DNA of 64,000 nt, taken from the NCBI RefSeq assembly GCF_002879645.1, contig NZ_PNRE01000065.1, positions 84,811 to 148,810 of the forward strand. The letters are read 5' to 3'. A program made the translations under genes and the position numbers. The DNA comes from Halomonas heilongjiangensis. GTDB lineage: Bacteria > Pseudomonadota > Gammaproteobacteria > Pseudomonadales > Halomonadaceae. How positions within the stretch are numbered: the first letter of the stretch is position 1; each line of letters starts with the position of its first letter. Of the stretch, positions 46,529 through 55,384 are shown piece by piece. A model generated the notes under the pieces. The model ran no database searches. It was not told the origin of the DNA and worked only from the letters and a program-made list of their open reading frames with translations.

Positions 46529-46599
46529 CCCTTAAAGGCTATTTTTCCTATTTATAGCCTTTAAGGGTTATTGATTGGCGACATAGCCTTGCATGGCTA
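46526..46599 (+). promoter_or_regulatory. Triple palindromic operator array upstream of the SatD-like gene
   Basis: Three 16-bp palindromes of the form TAGCC-N6-GGCTA lie at 46526-46541 (perfect), 46555-46570 (right arm GGTTA) and 46584-46599 (perfect). Centres are exactly 29 bp apart, about 2.8 helical turns. The third overlaps the spacer and -10 of the promoter, the second sits just upstream of its -35, and the first covers the VWA stop codon. The first palindrome is flanked by A and T (AAATAGCC ... GGCTATTTTT), so it may double as a terminator for the VWA transcript. Confidence 0.75.
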
Positions 46600-46603
46600 T
46601 ACT
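46575..46603 (+). promoter_or_regulatory. Sigma-70 promoter of the SatD-like operon
   Basis: TTGGCG (46575-46580), a 17-bp spacer and TATACT (46598-46603) form one of the best promoters visible in the window. The inferred start is near 46610, giving a leader of about 20 nt before the ATG at 46631. The operator palindrome at 46584-46599 lies within it, which predicts repression. Confidence 0.65.
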
Positions 46604-46630
46604 GAAGGCGCTTGCTCGAGGAGCGCCTGC

Positions 46631-47296
46631 ATGCCCCAGCAAAACGCCAAGACCCAACGCATCGCCGTGCTCACCGGCGACGTGATCGACTCGCGCAAGG
46701 TGAGCGATCGACAACACCTCTATCGAGTGCTGGACGACACCCTGGCCGCCCTGGCCAAACGCCAGGGGGGCCGCGCCGAGCGCTTTCGCGGCGACGGTTT
46801 CCAGCTCGCCCTGCCCCACGCTCGGCATGCGATGACGGCGGCCATCGCCCTGCGCGCCGCACTGATCGAGCACTCCGAACCCGAGCAGCGCTGGGACGCA
46901 CGCATCGCCGTGGCGGTGGGGCCGGCCGAATGGCACGCCGACCTGCGGGTGGCCGAGGCCGACGACGAGCCCTTCGTGGCGTCGGGTCGCCACCTGGACG
47001 CCCTGAGCGAATGCGCCGATCATCTCGCGTTGACACTGCTCGACGAACCCGACGATGGTAGCCTGGCGCTGCTGCTGCGCTACCTGGACGACCTGGTGGC
47101 GAGCTGGTCGCACTACTCGGCGGAGGTGGTGCACCTGAGCCTCGAGCGGGAGCTGTCCCAGCAGGCCATGGCCGAGCGGCTCGGCATCCGCCAGCCCAGC
47201 GTGCACAAGCGCCTGCGGGCGGCACGCTGGCCGCTGCTCAGCGATACCCTCGCCTATCTCGAGACGCGCCTGGCCGACAAGGACGCACGCCAATGA
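46631..47296 (+). CDS. SatD-like DNA-binding protein
   Basis: A 221-residue protein resembling the SatD family. The N-terminal ~160 residues (RIAVLTGDVIDSRKVSDRQHLYRVLDDTL, GRAERFRGDGFQLALPH) resemble a nucleotide-cyclase-like fold without recognisable catalytic motifs. The C-terminus has a helix-turn-helix (LSQQAMAERLGIRQPSVHKRLRAARWPLL, about residues 175-205). The short leader and the operator array directly upstream make autoregulation likely. Start 46631 has GAGGAG upstream. It overlaps the DUF3307 gene by 4 bp; SatD and DUF3307 proteins commonly occur as a pair. Confidence 0.82.
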   Translation: MPQQNAKTQRIAVLTGDVIDSRKVSDRQHLYRVLDDTLAALAKRQGGRAERFRGDGFQLALPHARHAMTAAIALRAALIEHSEPEQRWDARIAVAVGPAEWHADLRVAEADDEPFVASGRHLDALSECADHLALTLLDEPDDGSLALLLRYLDDLVASWSHYSAEVVHLSLERELSQQAMAERLGIRQPSVHKRLRAARWPLLSDTLAYLETRLADKDARQ

Positions 47297-48048
47297 GCCC
47301 GAACGAACTCTCCCTGCTGCTGGGGCTGGTACTGGCCCACCTGATCGGCGACTTCGTGCTGCAGCCGCGCCACTGGGTCGAGGAGCGCGTACGCCGGTTG
47401 CACCGCTCGCGCCACCTGCTCTATCACATCGCCGTGCATGGCTGCCTCACCGCGCTGACGCTGCTGGTCGCGGCCCAGCTCATGCCAGGCTCGCCCGGTC
47501 TGCCGGCGGTGCTCACCGGTGCCCTGGGGGTTGCCGCCAGCCACTGGCTGATCGATCTCATCAAGGCCAGGCTGCCCGGCAAGCTGCGCTGGTTCCTGCT
47601 CGACCAGGCGCTGCACCTGGTGGTGCTGTGCGTGTTGTGGCTGGCCTGGCTCGGCAGCCTGGCGCCGCTCGAGTCACTCGGTGCCTGGCTGCTCTCGCCC
47701 ACGGTGCTCGGCGTGGCCGCGGCCTACCTGATCGTGACGCGCCCCTTCTCGTTCGCCATCGCCATGGTGATGAAGCGCTGGAGCAGCCAGTTGGAGGACA
47801 CCGGCACCCTGGCCCAGGCCGGTGCACGCATCGGCATGCTCGAACGCCTGCTGGTGCTCTCCCTGGTGCTGCTGGACCAGCTCACCGCGGTGGGTTTCCT
47901 GCTCACCGCCAAGTCGGTGTTGCGCTACGGCGACCTGCGCGACTCCAAGGATCGCAAGCTGACCGAATACGTGCTGCTGGGTACCCTGGTGAGCGTCGCC
48001 TCGACCCTGGTGCTGGGCCTGACCCTACGCCTGCTGCTGGAGACCTGA
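47293..48048 (+). CDS. DUF3307 integral membrane protein
   Basis: A 251-residue membrane protein with about six TM segments. The N-terminus LLLGLVLAHLIGDFVLQPRHWVEERVRR carries the DUF3307 hallmark (histidine and aspartate in TM1). The C-terminus has FLLTAKSVLRYGDLRDSKDRKLTEYVLLGTLVS, also characteristic. The function is unknown. It overlaps the SatD-like gene by 4 bp and is followed 3 bp later by the AmiD-like amidase gene, so all three share a transcript and the operator-controlled promoter upstream. Confidence 0.85.
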   Translation: MSPNELSLLLGLVLAHLIGDFVLQPRHWVEERVRRLHRSRHLLYHIAVHGCLTALTLLVAAQLMPGSPGLPAVLTGALGVAASHWLIDLIKARLPGKLRWFLLDQALHLVVLCVLWLAWLGSLAPLESLGAWLLSPTVLGVAAAYLIVTRPFSFAIAMVMKRWSSQLEDTGTLAQAGARIGMLERLLVLSLVLLDQLTAVGFLLTAKSVLRYGDLRDSKDRKLTEYVLLGTLVSVASTLVLGLTLRLLLET

Positions 48049-48051
48049 ACC

Positions 48052-48960
48052 ATGTGGCGTCCCCTCGCCGCCATCCTGCTCCTCGCCCTGCTGCTCGGCG
48101 CCTGTGCCGCGCCGAGCCGGCTGGAGCCGCGCGACGGCTACGTAGTGGATCATTCCCGTGTCGCGCCCTCTCACCACAGCCGGGTGCGTCATCTGGTGAT
48201 GCATTACACCGACGTGGATGAGGCCGCGTCGCTGGCCGTCCTCACCGGCCCCCACGTCAGCGCCCACTATGTGCTGCCGCTGCCGGCACGCCGCCGGCGG
48301 GGTGAGCCGCTGGTCTTCCAGTTGGTGGACGAGTCACGCCGCGCCTGGCACGCCGGGGCCAGCGCCTGGCAGAATCGCACCAACCTCAACGACACCTCCA
48401 TCGGCATCGAGATCGTCAACACCGGCCCGGACCGGCCCTATGCGGAGGTGGAGCGACTGCTGGAAGAGAATCCGGATGCCGCCGTGGAGATCGCCTGGGC
48501 GCCCTATCCCGAGGAGCAGATCGAGGCGCTGATCGCCCTCTCGCGGGACATCATCGCGCGCCACGACATCCGCCCCACGGATGTCGTCGCCCACTCGGAC
48601 ATCGCCCCGACGCGCAAGATCGACCCCGGCCCGGCCTTTCCCTGGCGGCGCCTGTACGAGGCCGGCATCGGTGCCTGGCCGCAGGCGGAGAGCGTGGCAC
48701 GCTGGCAGGCCGACTTCACGACCGATCCGCCGGCACTCGCCACCCTCCAGGCGGCGCTGCGGGCCTGGGGCCACCCGATCGAGGCGACCGACGAGCTCGA
48801 CCATCAGACCCGCGCGGTGTTGCGGGCCTTCCAGATGCGCTTTCGTCCCGCCGACTACCGCGGCCGGCCGGACGCCGAGACCGCGGCGATCCTCTGGGCG
48901 CTGCTGGAGAAGTACCGGCCCGCCGACCTCGATGGCATCGAGCGACGCCACGGCGAGTGA
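48052..48960 (+). CDS. amiD: N-acetylmuramoyl-L-alanine amidase (AmiD-like lipoprotein)
   Basis: A 302-residue outer-envelope lipoprotein with lipobox LLGAC (Cys about residue 18). The Amidase_2 catalytic domain (about 40-200) has zinc and catalytic residues in LVMHYTD, WHAGAS and VAHSDIAPTRKIDPGPAFPW. A C-terminal peptidoglycan-binding-like helical domain (LQAALRAWGHPIEATDELDHQTRAVLRAFQMRF) follows. AmiD cleaves the lactyl amide bond of muropeptides during wall turnover. It is third in the SatD-like/DUF3307 operon, an unusual company, and ends 23 bp from a convergent lipoprotein gene. Confidence 0.9.
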   Translation: MWRPLAAILLLALLLGACAAPSRLEPRDGYVVDHSRVAPSHHSRVRHLVMHYTDVDEAASLAVLTGPHVSAHYVLPLPARRRRGEPLVFQLVDESRRAWHAGASAWQNRTNLNDTSIGIEIVNTGPDRPYAEVERLLEENPDAAVEIAWAPYPEEQIEALIALSRDIIARHDIRPTDVVAHSDIAPTRKIDPGPAFPWRRLYEAGIGAWPQAESVARWQADFTTDPPALATLQAALRAWGHPIEATDELDHQTRAVLRAFQMRFRPADYRGRPDAETAAILWALLEKYRPADLDGIERRHGE

Positions 48961-48982
48961 ACGGCCTCGGACGAGGCTTGGA

Positions 48983-49420
48983 TCACATCGTCGCCAGACG
49001 CGCCTCGTCGTCGATGCCCGCCATGCGCAACAGCGCCAGCGCCTCGTCCAGGGAGTCGACCTCCTCGACCCGCACCAGCTCGTCGTCGAGGCTGACCGGC
49101 TTGCCGGTCTTCTCGGAGAGCAACCGCTCCAGTCGGGCCACGTCCATGCCCTCTTCGAGGCGGAGGGTATCGACGCCGGCGGACGTGCGGTCGCTGGGCA
49201 GGTAGATGGTGCCGTTGGAGAAGTCGACCGCATAGGCGATCACTCCCGGCACGATGAAGAACAGCAGCCCCACGCCGTTGGCGATGGCCACCACCGGGTC
49301 GATGCGACCACTGACCTGACCCTTGCGTTCGGGGTGGAACAGGGTGCCGCAGCCTGCCAGGGCGGTGATCGACACACCGAGAACCAGGCCGGTCAGGCCG
49401 CGACGAAGTACAGGATTCAT
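48983..49420 (-). CDS. Small lipoprotein with one transmembrane-like segment
   Basis: A 145-residue lipoprotein with signal peptide ending in the lipobox ALAGC (Cys about residue 24). A hydrophobic segment (AIANGVGLLFFIVPGVIAYAVDF) follows and may embed it further, then a polar tail with a repeated charged pattern (DTLRLEEGMDVARLERLLSEKTGKPVSLDDELVRVEEVDSLDEALALL). Related small lipoproteins are common but uncharacterised. The start at 49420 has AGGAGGTG upstream. It is divergent from the GNAT gene; 130 bp separate the starts. Confidence 0.75.
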   Translation of the reverse strand: MNPVLRRGLTGLVLGVSITALAGCGTLFHPERKGQVSGRIDPVVAIANGVGLLFFIVPGVIAYAVDFSNGTIYLPSDRTSAGVDTLRLEEGMDVARLERLLSEKTGKPVSLDDELVRVEEVDSLDEALALLRMAGIDDEARLATM

Positions 49421-49549
49421 GCACACACCTCCTGGGTGAACGGGCAGCCGATATCGAACATTGTCCGGACACGCATCGGCAGGCAAAATCGGCCAGAGCT
49501 TACCATAGCCGAGGTTCGTACGAGCGTTTTCCCTTCCACGGAGGTCTGC

Positions 49550-50143
49550 ATGGGCGATACACGACTCACCACCTGCCGGGGCCAGGCCATTGCCCCCCAT
49601 CTGGCGGCCCTGGCCCGCCTGCGTATCCGGGTGTTTCGCGACTTCCCCTATCTCTACGACGGCGACTTCGACTACGAGGCGGACTACCTGCGCCGCTATG
49701 CCGAGTGCGCCGACAGCCTGTTCGTGCTCGCCTTCGATGGCGACGCTCTGGTCGGCGCGGCCACCGGCATGCCGCTGGCCGCGGATGTCGAGGCGTTCCG
49801 CGCCCCCTTCGAGCGTGCCGGGATCGAGCCGGCCACGGTCTTCTACTACGGCGAGTCGGTGCTGCTGCCCGAGTACCGTGGTCGCGGCATCGGCAAGGCC
49901 TTCATGACCGAGCGGGAGCGCCATGCCGCGGGCCAGGGGTTTGCGACGGTGGCGTTCTGCGCCGTCGAGCGTCCCGATGACCACCCGCGGAAACCGAAAG
50001 GCTACGTGCCGCTGCACGGTTTCTGGCACTCGCGGGGCTACGAACGCCACCCCGAGCTGGCCACCACCTTCCGCTGGAAGGACATCGGCGAACCGGCCGA
50101 GACCGACAAGCCCATGGTGTTCTGGCTAAAGTCGCTGGCATGA
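49550..50143 (+). CDS. GNAT-family N-acetyltransferase
   Basis: A 197-residue cytosolic acetyltransferase of the GNAT superfamily. The acetyl-CoA motif A is [17 protein letters not shown], with the R/Q-xx-G-x-G/A signature intact. An N-terminal [26 protein letters not shown] region is typical of a subgroup annotated as acting on small amines or peptides, without a defined acceptor. The ATG at 49550 follows GGAGG. The prolyl-tRNA synthetase gene begins about 140 bp downstream on the same strand. Confidence 0.85.
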   Translation: MGDTRLTTCRGQAIAPHLAALARLRIRVFRDFPYLYDGDFDYEADYLRRYAECADSLFVLAFDGDALVGAATGMPLAADVEAFRAPFERAGIEPATVFYYGESVLLPEYRGRGIGKAFMTERERHAAGQGFATVAFCAVERPDDHPRKPKGYVPLHGFWHSRGYERHPELATTFRWKDIGEPAETDKPMVFWLKSLA

Positions 50144-50285
50144 GCCCCATGGCGAGCACCGCCTTTTGCCGCCACCCCGGCTTGGCCGTACAATGCGCCA
50201 ATTGCCGTCGACGCTGCGGCCCAGCCTGCGCTCTTCTCCCGAAGAAGACGTCTCCAGAAGAACAGCCCGAGGAAACGCCGGACCC

Positions 50286-52007
50286 ATGCGCGCCACCCAA
50301 CTGTTGATCGCCACCCTCAAGGAAACCCCCGCCGACGCCGAAATCATCAGCCATCAGCTGATGCTGCGCGCCGGCATGATCCGCCGCCTCACTTCCGGCC
50401 TCTACACCTGGCTGCCGACCGGCCTGCGCACCCTGCGCAAGGTGGAACGCATCGTGCGCGAGGAGATGGACCGAGCCGGCGCCCAGGAGGTGCTGATGCC
50501 GGCGGTACAGCCCGCCGAACTGTGGCAGGAGTCCGGCCGCTGGGAGCAGTACGGCCCGGAGCTGCTGCGCCTCAAGGATCGCCACGATCGCGACTACTGC
50601 GTGGGCCCCACCCACGAAGAGGTGATCACCGACCTGATGCGCCGCGAGCTGTCGAGCTACAAGCAGCTGCCGGTCAACTTCTACCAGATCCAGACCAAGT
50701 TCCGCGACGAGATCCGCCCGCGCTTCGGGGTGATGCGCTCGCGCGAGTTCATCATGAAGGACGCCTACTCCTTCCATGTCGACCAGGCCTCCCTGCAGGA
50801 GACCTACCAGGCGATGTACGATGCCTATGTGCGCATCTTCACGCGCCTGGGCCTGGATTTTCGCCCGGTACTGGCCGACACCGGCGCCATCGGCGGCACC
50901 GACTCCCACGAGTTCCACGTGCTGGCCGACTCCGGCGAGGACGCCATCGTCTTCTCCACCGAGTCCGACTACGCCGCCAATATCGAGAAGGCCGAGGCAC
51001 TGCCGGCCCCCCCCGGCAGCGATCCCCAGCGCCCCGCGCCGAGCGAGGAGCTGCGCCTGGTCGACACGCCCAACGCCAAGACCATCGCCGCCCTGGTCGA
51101 GCAGCACGGCCTGCCTATCGAGAAGACCCTCAAGACGCTGATGGTTCGCGCCGCCGAGGGCGGCCTGATCGCCCTGCTGGTGCGCGGCGACCACGAGCTC
51201 AACGAGATCAAGGCCGAGCACCTGCCCGAGGTGGCCACGCCGCTGACCATGGCCACCGAGGAGGAAATCCGCGCCGCGGTGGGTGCCGGCCCCGGCTCGC
51301 TGGGCCCGGTGAACCTCGAGATGCCGATCGTCATCGACCGCAGCGTGGCGCTGATGAGCGACTTCGGTGCCGGCGCCAACATCGACGGCAAGCACTACTT
51401 CGGCATCAACTGGGAGCGCGACGTGGCGCTGCCGAAGGTCGCCGACCTGCGCAACGTGGTGGAGGGGGATCCCTCACCGGACGGCAAGGGCGTGCTCGCC
51501 ATCAAGCGCGGCATCGAGGTCGGCCACGTCTTCCAGTTGGGTCGCAAGTACAGCGAAGCGTTGAATGCCACCGTGCTCGACGACAGCGGCCGCGCCACCC
51601 ATCCCTGGATGGGCTGCTATGGTATCGGTGTGACTCGCGTCGTGGCCGCCGCCATCGAACAGAACCACGACGATGCCGGCATCATCTGGCCCGATGCCAT
51701 CGCGCCCTTCCACATCGCACTGGTGCCGATGAACGCCCACAAGTCGCAGCGCGTGCGCGAGGAGTCCGAGCGACTCTACCAGGCACTCACGGCGGCCGGC
51801 TTCGAGGTCCTGCTCGACGACCGCGACCTGCGCCCTGGCGTCAAGTTCGCCGATCATGAACTGATGGGGGTTCCCCATCGCCTGGTGGTCGGCGATCGTG
51901 GCCTGGACAAGGGTGAACTCGAATACAAGGGACGCCGTGACAGTGACGCCACCATGGTGCCGGCAGAGCAGATCCTCGACTTCCTCGGTGACCGCATCGG
52001 CCGCTAG
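50286..52007 (+). CDS. proS: Prolyl-tRNA synthetase
   Basis: A 573-residue class II aminoacyl-tRNA synthetase. The bacterial-type N-terminus ([35 protein letters not shown]) is followed by motif 2 ([25 protein letters not shown]). The inserted editing domain occupies about residues 225-400. Motif 3 ([21 protein letters not shown]) and the anticodon-binding domain complete the enzyme. The INS editing domain hydrolyses Ala-tRNAPro. The length is normal for the long bacterial form. The last 20 nt overlap the GTG start of the lytic transglycosylase gene, indicating coupling. Confidence 0.97.
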   Translation: MRATQLLIATLKETPADAEIISHQLMLRAGMIRRLTSGLYTWLPTGLRTLRKVERIVREEMDRAGAQEVLMPAVQPAELWQESGRWEQYGPELLRLKDRHDRDYCVGPTHEEVITDLMRRELSSYKQLPVNFYQIQTKFRDEIRPRFGVMRSREFIMKDAYSFHVDQASLQETYQAMYDAYVRIFTRLGLDFRPVLADTGAIGGTDSHEFHVLADSGEDAIVFSTESDYAANIEKAEALPAPPGSDPQRPAPSEELRLVDTPNAKTIAALVEQHGLPIEKTLKTLMVRAAEGGLIALLVRGDHELNEIKAEHLPEVATPLTMATEEEIRAAVGAGPGSLGPVNLEMPIVIDRSVALMSDFGAGANIDGKHYFGINWERDVALPKVADLRNVVEGDPSPDGKGVLAIKRGIEVGHVFQLGRKYSEALNATVLDDSGRATHPWMGCYGIGVTRVVAAAIEQNHDDAGIIWPDAIAPFHIALVPMNAHKSQRVREESERLYQALTAAGFEVLLDDRDLRPGVKFADHELMGVPHRLVVGDRGLDKGELEYKGRRDSDATMVPAEQILDFLGDRIGR

Positions 52008-52671
52008 GCATCGGCTGGCCGCCGCCTTGCTGGCGGTGGCCGGGCTGCCACTGGCCCACGCCGGCGATGGCGACACCTTCCTGAGCGCCCTGGCGCCCTC
52101 TCCGGCGGTGGAGCCGCTTCCGCTGGTGCGGGCCCTGCCCGAGATCCCCGCCTCGCTGCGCACCACCCTGAACGCCTCGCTGGAGGCCCCCCGCTCGCCG
52201 GCCGAGATCTGGGCCGCCCGACAGTGGCTCACCGACATGGAGCCTCGCCTGACCCGCTTCGTGAAGGACCCCGCGCTGCGCACCGAGCTGCTGCATCGTG
52301 CCTACCAGGAAGCACGCCTGGCCGGCCTGCCCCCGGAGCTGGTACTGGCGGTGATCCAGGTGGAGAGCGCCTTCCAGGCAGAGGCCGTCTCCTCCGCCGG
52401 TGCCGTGGGGCTGATGCAGATCATGCCGTTCTGGATCCGCGAACTGGGCCTGCCCGCCGATGACCTCAAGGATCCCTGGCGCAACCTGCGCTACGGCTGC
52501 ACCATCCTCGCCCACTACCTGGCCGTGGAACGCGGTGATCTGACCCGGGCGCTGGCGCGCTACAACGGCAGCCTGGGACAGACCTGGTACCCGGAACGGG
52601 TCATGCATGCCTGGCAGCGCCACTGGCGCCAGCCCGGTGATGGCGGTTCACGAGCCGCGGCACGGCGCTGA
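51988..52671 (+). CDS. Lytic transglycosylase (SLT family)
   Basis: About 227 residues, exported by a signal peptide ([10 protein letters not shown]). The SLT domain shows the catalytic Glu in [29 protein letters not shown] and the downstream [13 protein letters not shown] and LARYNGS motifs. The enzyme cleaves the glycan strand of peptidoglycan to 1,6-anhydromuramyl products, which the AmpG permease encoded at 58.6 kb could import. The start is GTG 51988, within the end of proS; longer upstream frames are shadows of proS. A putative c-di-GMP phosphodiesterase gene follows 23 bp later. Confidence 0.87.
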   Translation: MTASAARHRLAAALLAVAGLPLAHAGDGDTFLSALAPSPAVEPLPLVRALPEIPASLRTTLNASLEAPRSPAEIWAARQWLTDMEPRLTRFVKDPALRTELLHRAYQEARLAGLPPELVLAVIQVESAFQAEAVSSAGAVGLMQIMPFWIRELGLPADDLKDPWRNLRYGCTILAHYLAVERGDLTRALARYNGSLGQTWYPERVMHAWQRHWRQPGDGGSRAAARR

Positions 52672-52693
52672 GATCGACCGAGGCGAGACAAGG

Positions 52694-55375
52694 ATGCCCG
52701 ACACCATCGGCAAGGAAGCGAGTCAGGACGACCCGACCTCGAGCATCGCCCGGGCCCTGAGCCGCACCGAGCGCGACTACCGCCGTCTCAGGCGGGGCCT
52801 CGTCGCGCTGCTGGCGCTGGCCGTGGTGGTGATACTCGTCATCCTGCTGTGGGCCGCCCGCGAGCAGAACCTGCAGCATGCCCGCCACACCCACGAGCAG
52901 ATCGAGACCCAGCTCGAACAGATCCGCCGTCGACTGATCGGCCAGGTCCTGGACTACGCGATCTGGGATCTCAGCCACCTGGCCATCCACGCCGACGACG
53001 GCCCGGACCTGGCGTGGCTGGAGCTCGAGATGGGGTCCAACCTGCATGACAACCTGGACATCGACCTGGCCCTGCTGGTGTCAATCGACCAGGAGGTACT
53101 CTATGAGGTCCAACGCGGCGAACCTCGCCCCCCCACGACCGACCACGGGCCCCTGTTGGCCCAGAGTCGCCTCGACGAGGCCCCCATGACGTCGGGCTTC
53201 GCCCTCTGGCAGGACAGGCCGGTGCTGTTCGCCACCGCACCGGTACTCCCCGAAAGCAGCCATCACGTCCAGGCGCCCTCGCCCCACCGGCTGCTCTTCG
53301 CCTTCGAGGTCGACGACGGCCTCACCCGGATACTCCGCGAGGCCACCAACCTGCCCGACCTGCACCTCACCGCCACTCCCGAACGACCCGGTCGCCTGCC
53401 ACTGCGCACCCAGGCCGGCGACCCCCTGGCCTGGCTGGAATGGACCCCCTCCGAGCCCGGCAGCGTGATGTTGCGTCGGTCGATGCCCTGGCTGCTGATC
53501 ACCCTGCTGGGCCTGGGAGGCTTCTCCGCGCTGCTGTTCCAGCGGCTGCGCCACCAGGCCCGGGCCAGTCTGGCGACCGTCGAGGAACTGCGCCAGACCC
53601 AGTCGCGACTGGCCGCCCAGCAACGTGCCTGGCATGACCTGCGCGGCATGCACCTGCGCGACGCCAGCGAAGAGGAGTTCATCGCCGCCCTGCTCGAATG
53701 CAGCTCGCAGCTGCTCGATATTCCCAGGATCAGCCTCTGGCTGCTGGAGGGGGACGACGGTCGTCTGATCTGCCAGGCCAGCCTCGTCCCCGAGACGGTC
53801 GGCGAGGAGCTCTTCGGCGAGGAACTCGAGGCCTACCTGGTCGAACTTCACCGCACCCCGGCCCTGGTGGCCGATGATGCCCCCGCCGACCCGCGCCTGA
53901 CCGGCCTGCACGACTATCTTTGCCGGAACGAGATCGCGTCGATGCTCGATATCGGCCTGTTCGTGGCCGGCGAGCTGCGCGGCGTGCTGTGCTGCGAATC
54001 CTCCCGACCACGACGCTGGCACACCGACGAGATCAACGCCCTGACCAGCTTCTCGGGCCTGCTCTGCCAGTTCGCCGAGTCGTTGCGCCGGCGCGAGGTG
54101 GAGCGCACCCTGCGCCGCCAGCTCCACTACGACGAAATCACTGCCCTGCCGACCCTGCATGGGCTCGAGGAGCACATCGAGTCGCTGCGGCGACGGGGCC
54201 CCTTCCTGGTCGGCATCCTCCACGTCAAGGGACTCAACCAGATCAACGACAGCCTGGGCACGGCCTTCGGCGATGCCGCCCTGCACGAGGTCGGCGAGCT
54301 GTTGCGCCGGCGGCTCGCGACCCCGGAACTGCAAGGGGTTCCGGCCCGTCTTCCGGCCAATCGGCTCTGCCTGCTGCTGCCCGGCGACGATCGCGCGGGC
54401 CTGCATGCCTGCCTGGAAACCCTGCTCGACGAGCTCGATGCCCACCCCTGGCTCAACGAGAACGCCCCGGCCTCGCTGCACTTCTCGCTGGGCCTGGCGG
54501 GTTACCCTCGAGATTCACGGAACATCGATCGCCTGCTGCAGCGGGCCGAGCTGGCCCTCGAGAGGGCACGCGGCGAGGCCCGTCACCGACTGGCCTTCTA
54601 CGACGATGCCCTGGGGCAGTGGCAACGCCACCAGAGCCGGCTCGAGCGTGAGCTGCGCGACGCCATCTCCCGGCGCGAGTTCCGGCTCTACCTCCAGCCC
54701 CAGTTCGCAGCCGGCGGCCGGCTGCATGGGGCCGAGGCCCTGCTGCGCTGGATGCACCCCGAGCGCGGCCTGCTCGGCCCCGGGGACTTCATCGCCGAGG
54801 CCGAGCACTGCCGACTGATCCAGCCGATCGGCGACTGGGTCCTGGAAGAGACCCTGGCGCTGCTGGCCGGCCCGCTACGGGACACCGACCTGATGCTGGC
54901 GGTCAACGTCTCGGTACAGCAGCTGCGCGACCCCGACTTCCCGGCCCGCGTCGAGGCCCTGCTGCAGTCCCATGCCCTGCCGCCCCATCGCCTGGTGCTG
55001 GAGGTGGTGGAGTCGCTGCTGGTGACGCCCGGCGTCATGCCGCGCCTCGCCTCCCTGCACGCCCTGGGCCTGTCGATCGCGCTGGACGATTTCGGCACCG
55101 GCTACTCCTCGCTGCGCTATCTGCAGGAGCTCGAGGTCGACGAGATCAAGCTCGACAAGGTCTTTCTCGACCCGCTCAAGTTGCGGCAGGACGCCCCCCT
55201 GGCTCGTTCGATCATCGCCCTGGCCCGGGCGTTGGGCCTGCGCCTGGTGGCCGAAGGAGTGGAGACCGCCGACCAGGCCGACTTCCTGCGTCGACAGGGC
55301 GTGACGCTGATGCAGGGCTACTACCTGGCACGCCCCGAACCGAAGGACATCTTCCTGCGCCGCCTCGACGCCTGA
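52694..55375 (+). CDS. Membrane EAL phosphodiesterase with CHASE4-like, GAF and degenerate GGDEF
   Basis: An 893-residue protein. TM1 is at about 35-55. A ~230-residue periplasmic CHASE4-like domain includes QVLDYAIWDLSH. TM2 at about 258-275 leads to a GAF domain (EEEFIAALLECSSQLLDIPRISLWLL). The GGDEF domain is degenerate: the active-site loop reads RLPANRLCLLLP, so it cannot make c-di-GMP. The EAL domain is intact (AEALLRW, NVSVQQL, DDFGTGYSSL, AEGVET), predicting c-di-GMP hydrolysis. The GGDEF remnant may bind GTP as a regulator. The start at 52694 is provisional. Confidence 0.88.
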   Translation: MPDTIGKEASQDDPTSSIARALSRTERDYRRLRRGLVALLALAVVVILVILLWAAREQNLQHARHTHEQIETQLEQIRRRLIGQVLDYAIWDLSHLAIHADDGPDLAWLELEMGSNLHDNLDIDLALLVSIDQEVLYEVQRGEPRPPTTDHGPLLAQSRLDEAPMTSGFALWQDRPVLFATAPVLPESSHHVQAPSPHRLLFAFEVDDGLTRILREATNLPDLHLTATPERPGRLPLRTQAGDPLAWLEWTPSEPGSVMLRRSMPWLLITLLGLGGFSALLFQRLRHQARASLATVEELRQTQSRLAAQQRAWHDLRGMHLRDASEEEFIAALLECSSQLLDIPRISLWLLEGDDGRLICQASLVPETVGEELFGEELEAYLVELHRTPALVADDAPADPRLTGLHDYLCRNEIASMLDIGLFVAGELRGVLCCESSRPRRWHTDEINALTSFSGLLCQFAESLRRREVERTLRRQLHYDEITALPTLHGLEEHIESLRRRGPFLVGILHVKGLNQINDSLGTAFGDAALHEVGELLRRRLATPELQGVPARLPANRLCLLLPGDDRAGLHACLETLLDELDAHPWLNENAPASLHFSLGLAGYPRDSRNIDRLLQRAELALERARGEARHRLAFYDDALGQWQRHQSRLERELRDAISRREFRLYLQPQFAAGGRLHGAEALLRWMHPERGLLGPGDFIAEAEHCRLIQPIGDWVLEETLALLAGPLRDTDLMLAVNVSVQQLRDPDFPARVEALLQSHALPPHRLVLEVVESLLVTPGVMPRLASLHALGLSIALDDFGTGYSSLRYLQELEVDEIKLDKVFLDPLKLRQDAPLARSIIALARALGLRLVAEGVETADQADFLRRQGVTLMQGYYLARPEPKDIFLRRLDA

Positions 55376-55384
55376 CCCCGGCGC

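Noticed and set aside
46526..46548. First palindrome read only as a terminator of the VWA gene
   Set aside because: It can form a stem followed by T residues, but two further copies at exact 29-bp spacing show it belongs to an operator array; a dual role remains possible.
46720..46905. Short minus-strand frame inside the SatD-like gene
   Set aside because: No start context and fully antisense to a well-supported gene.
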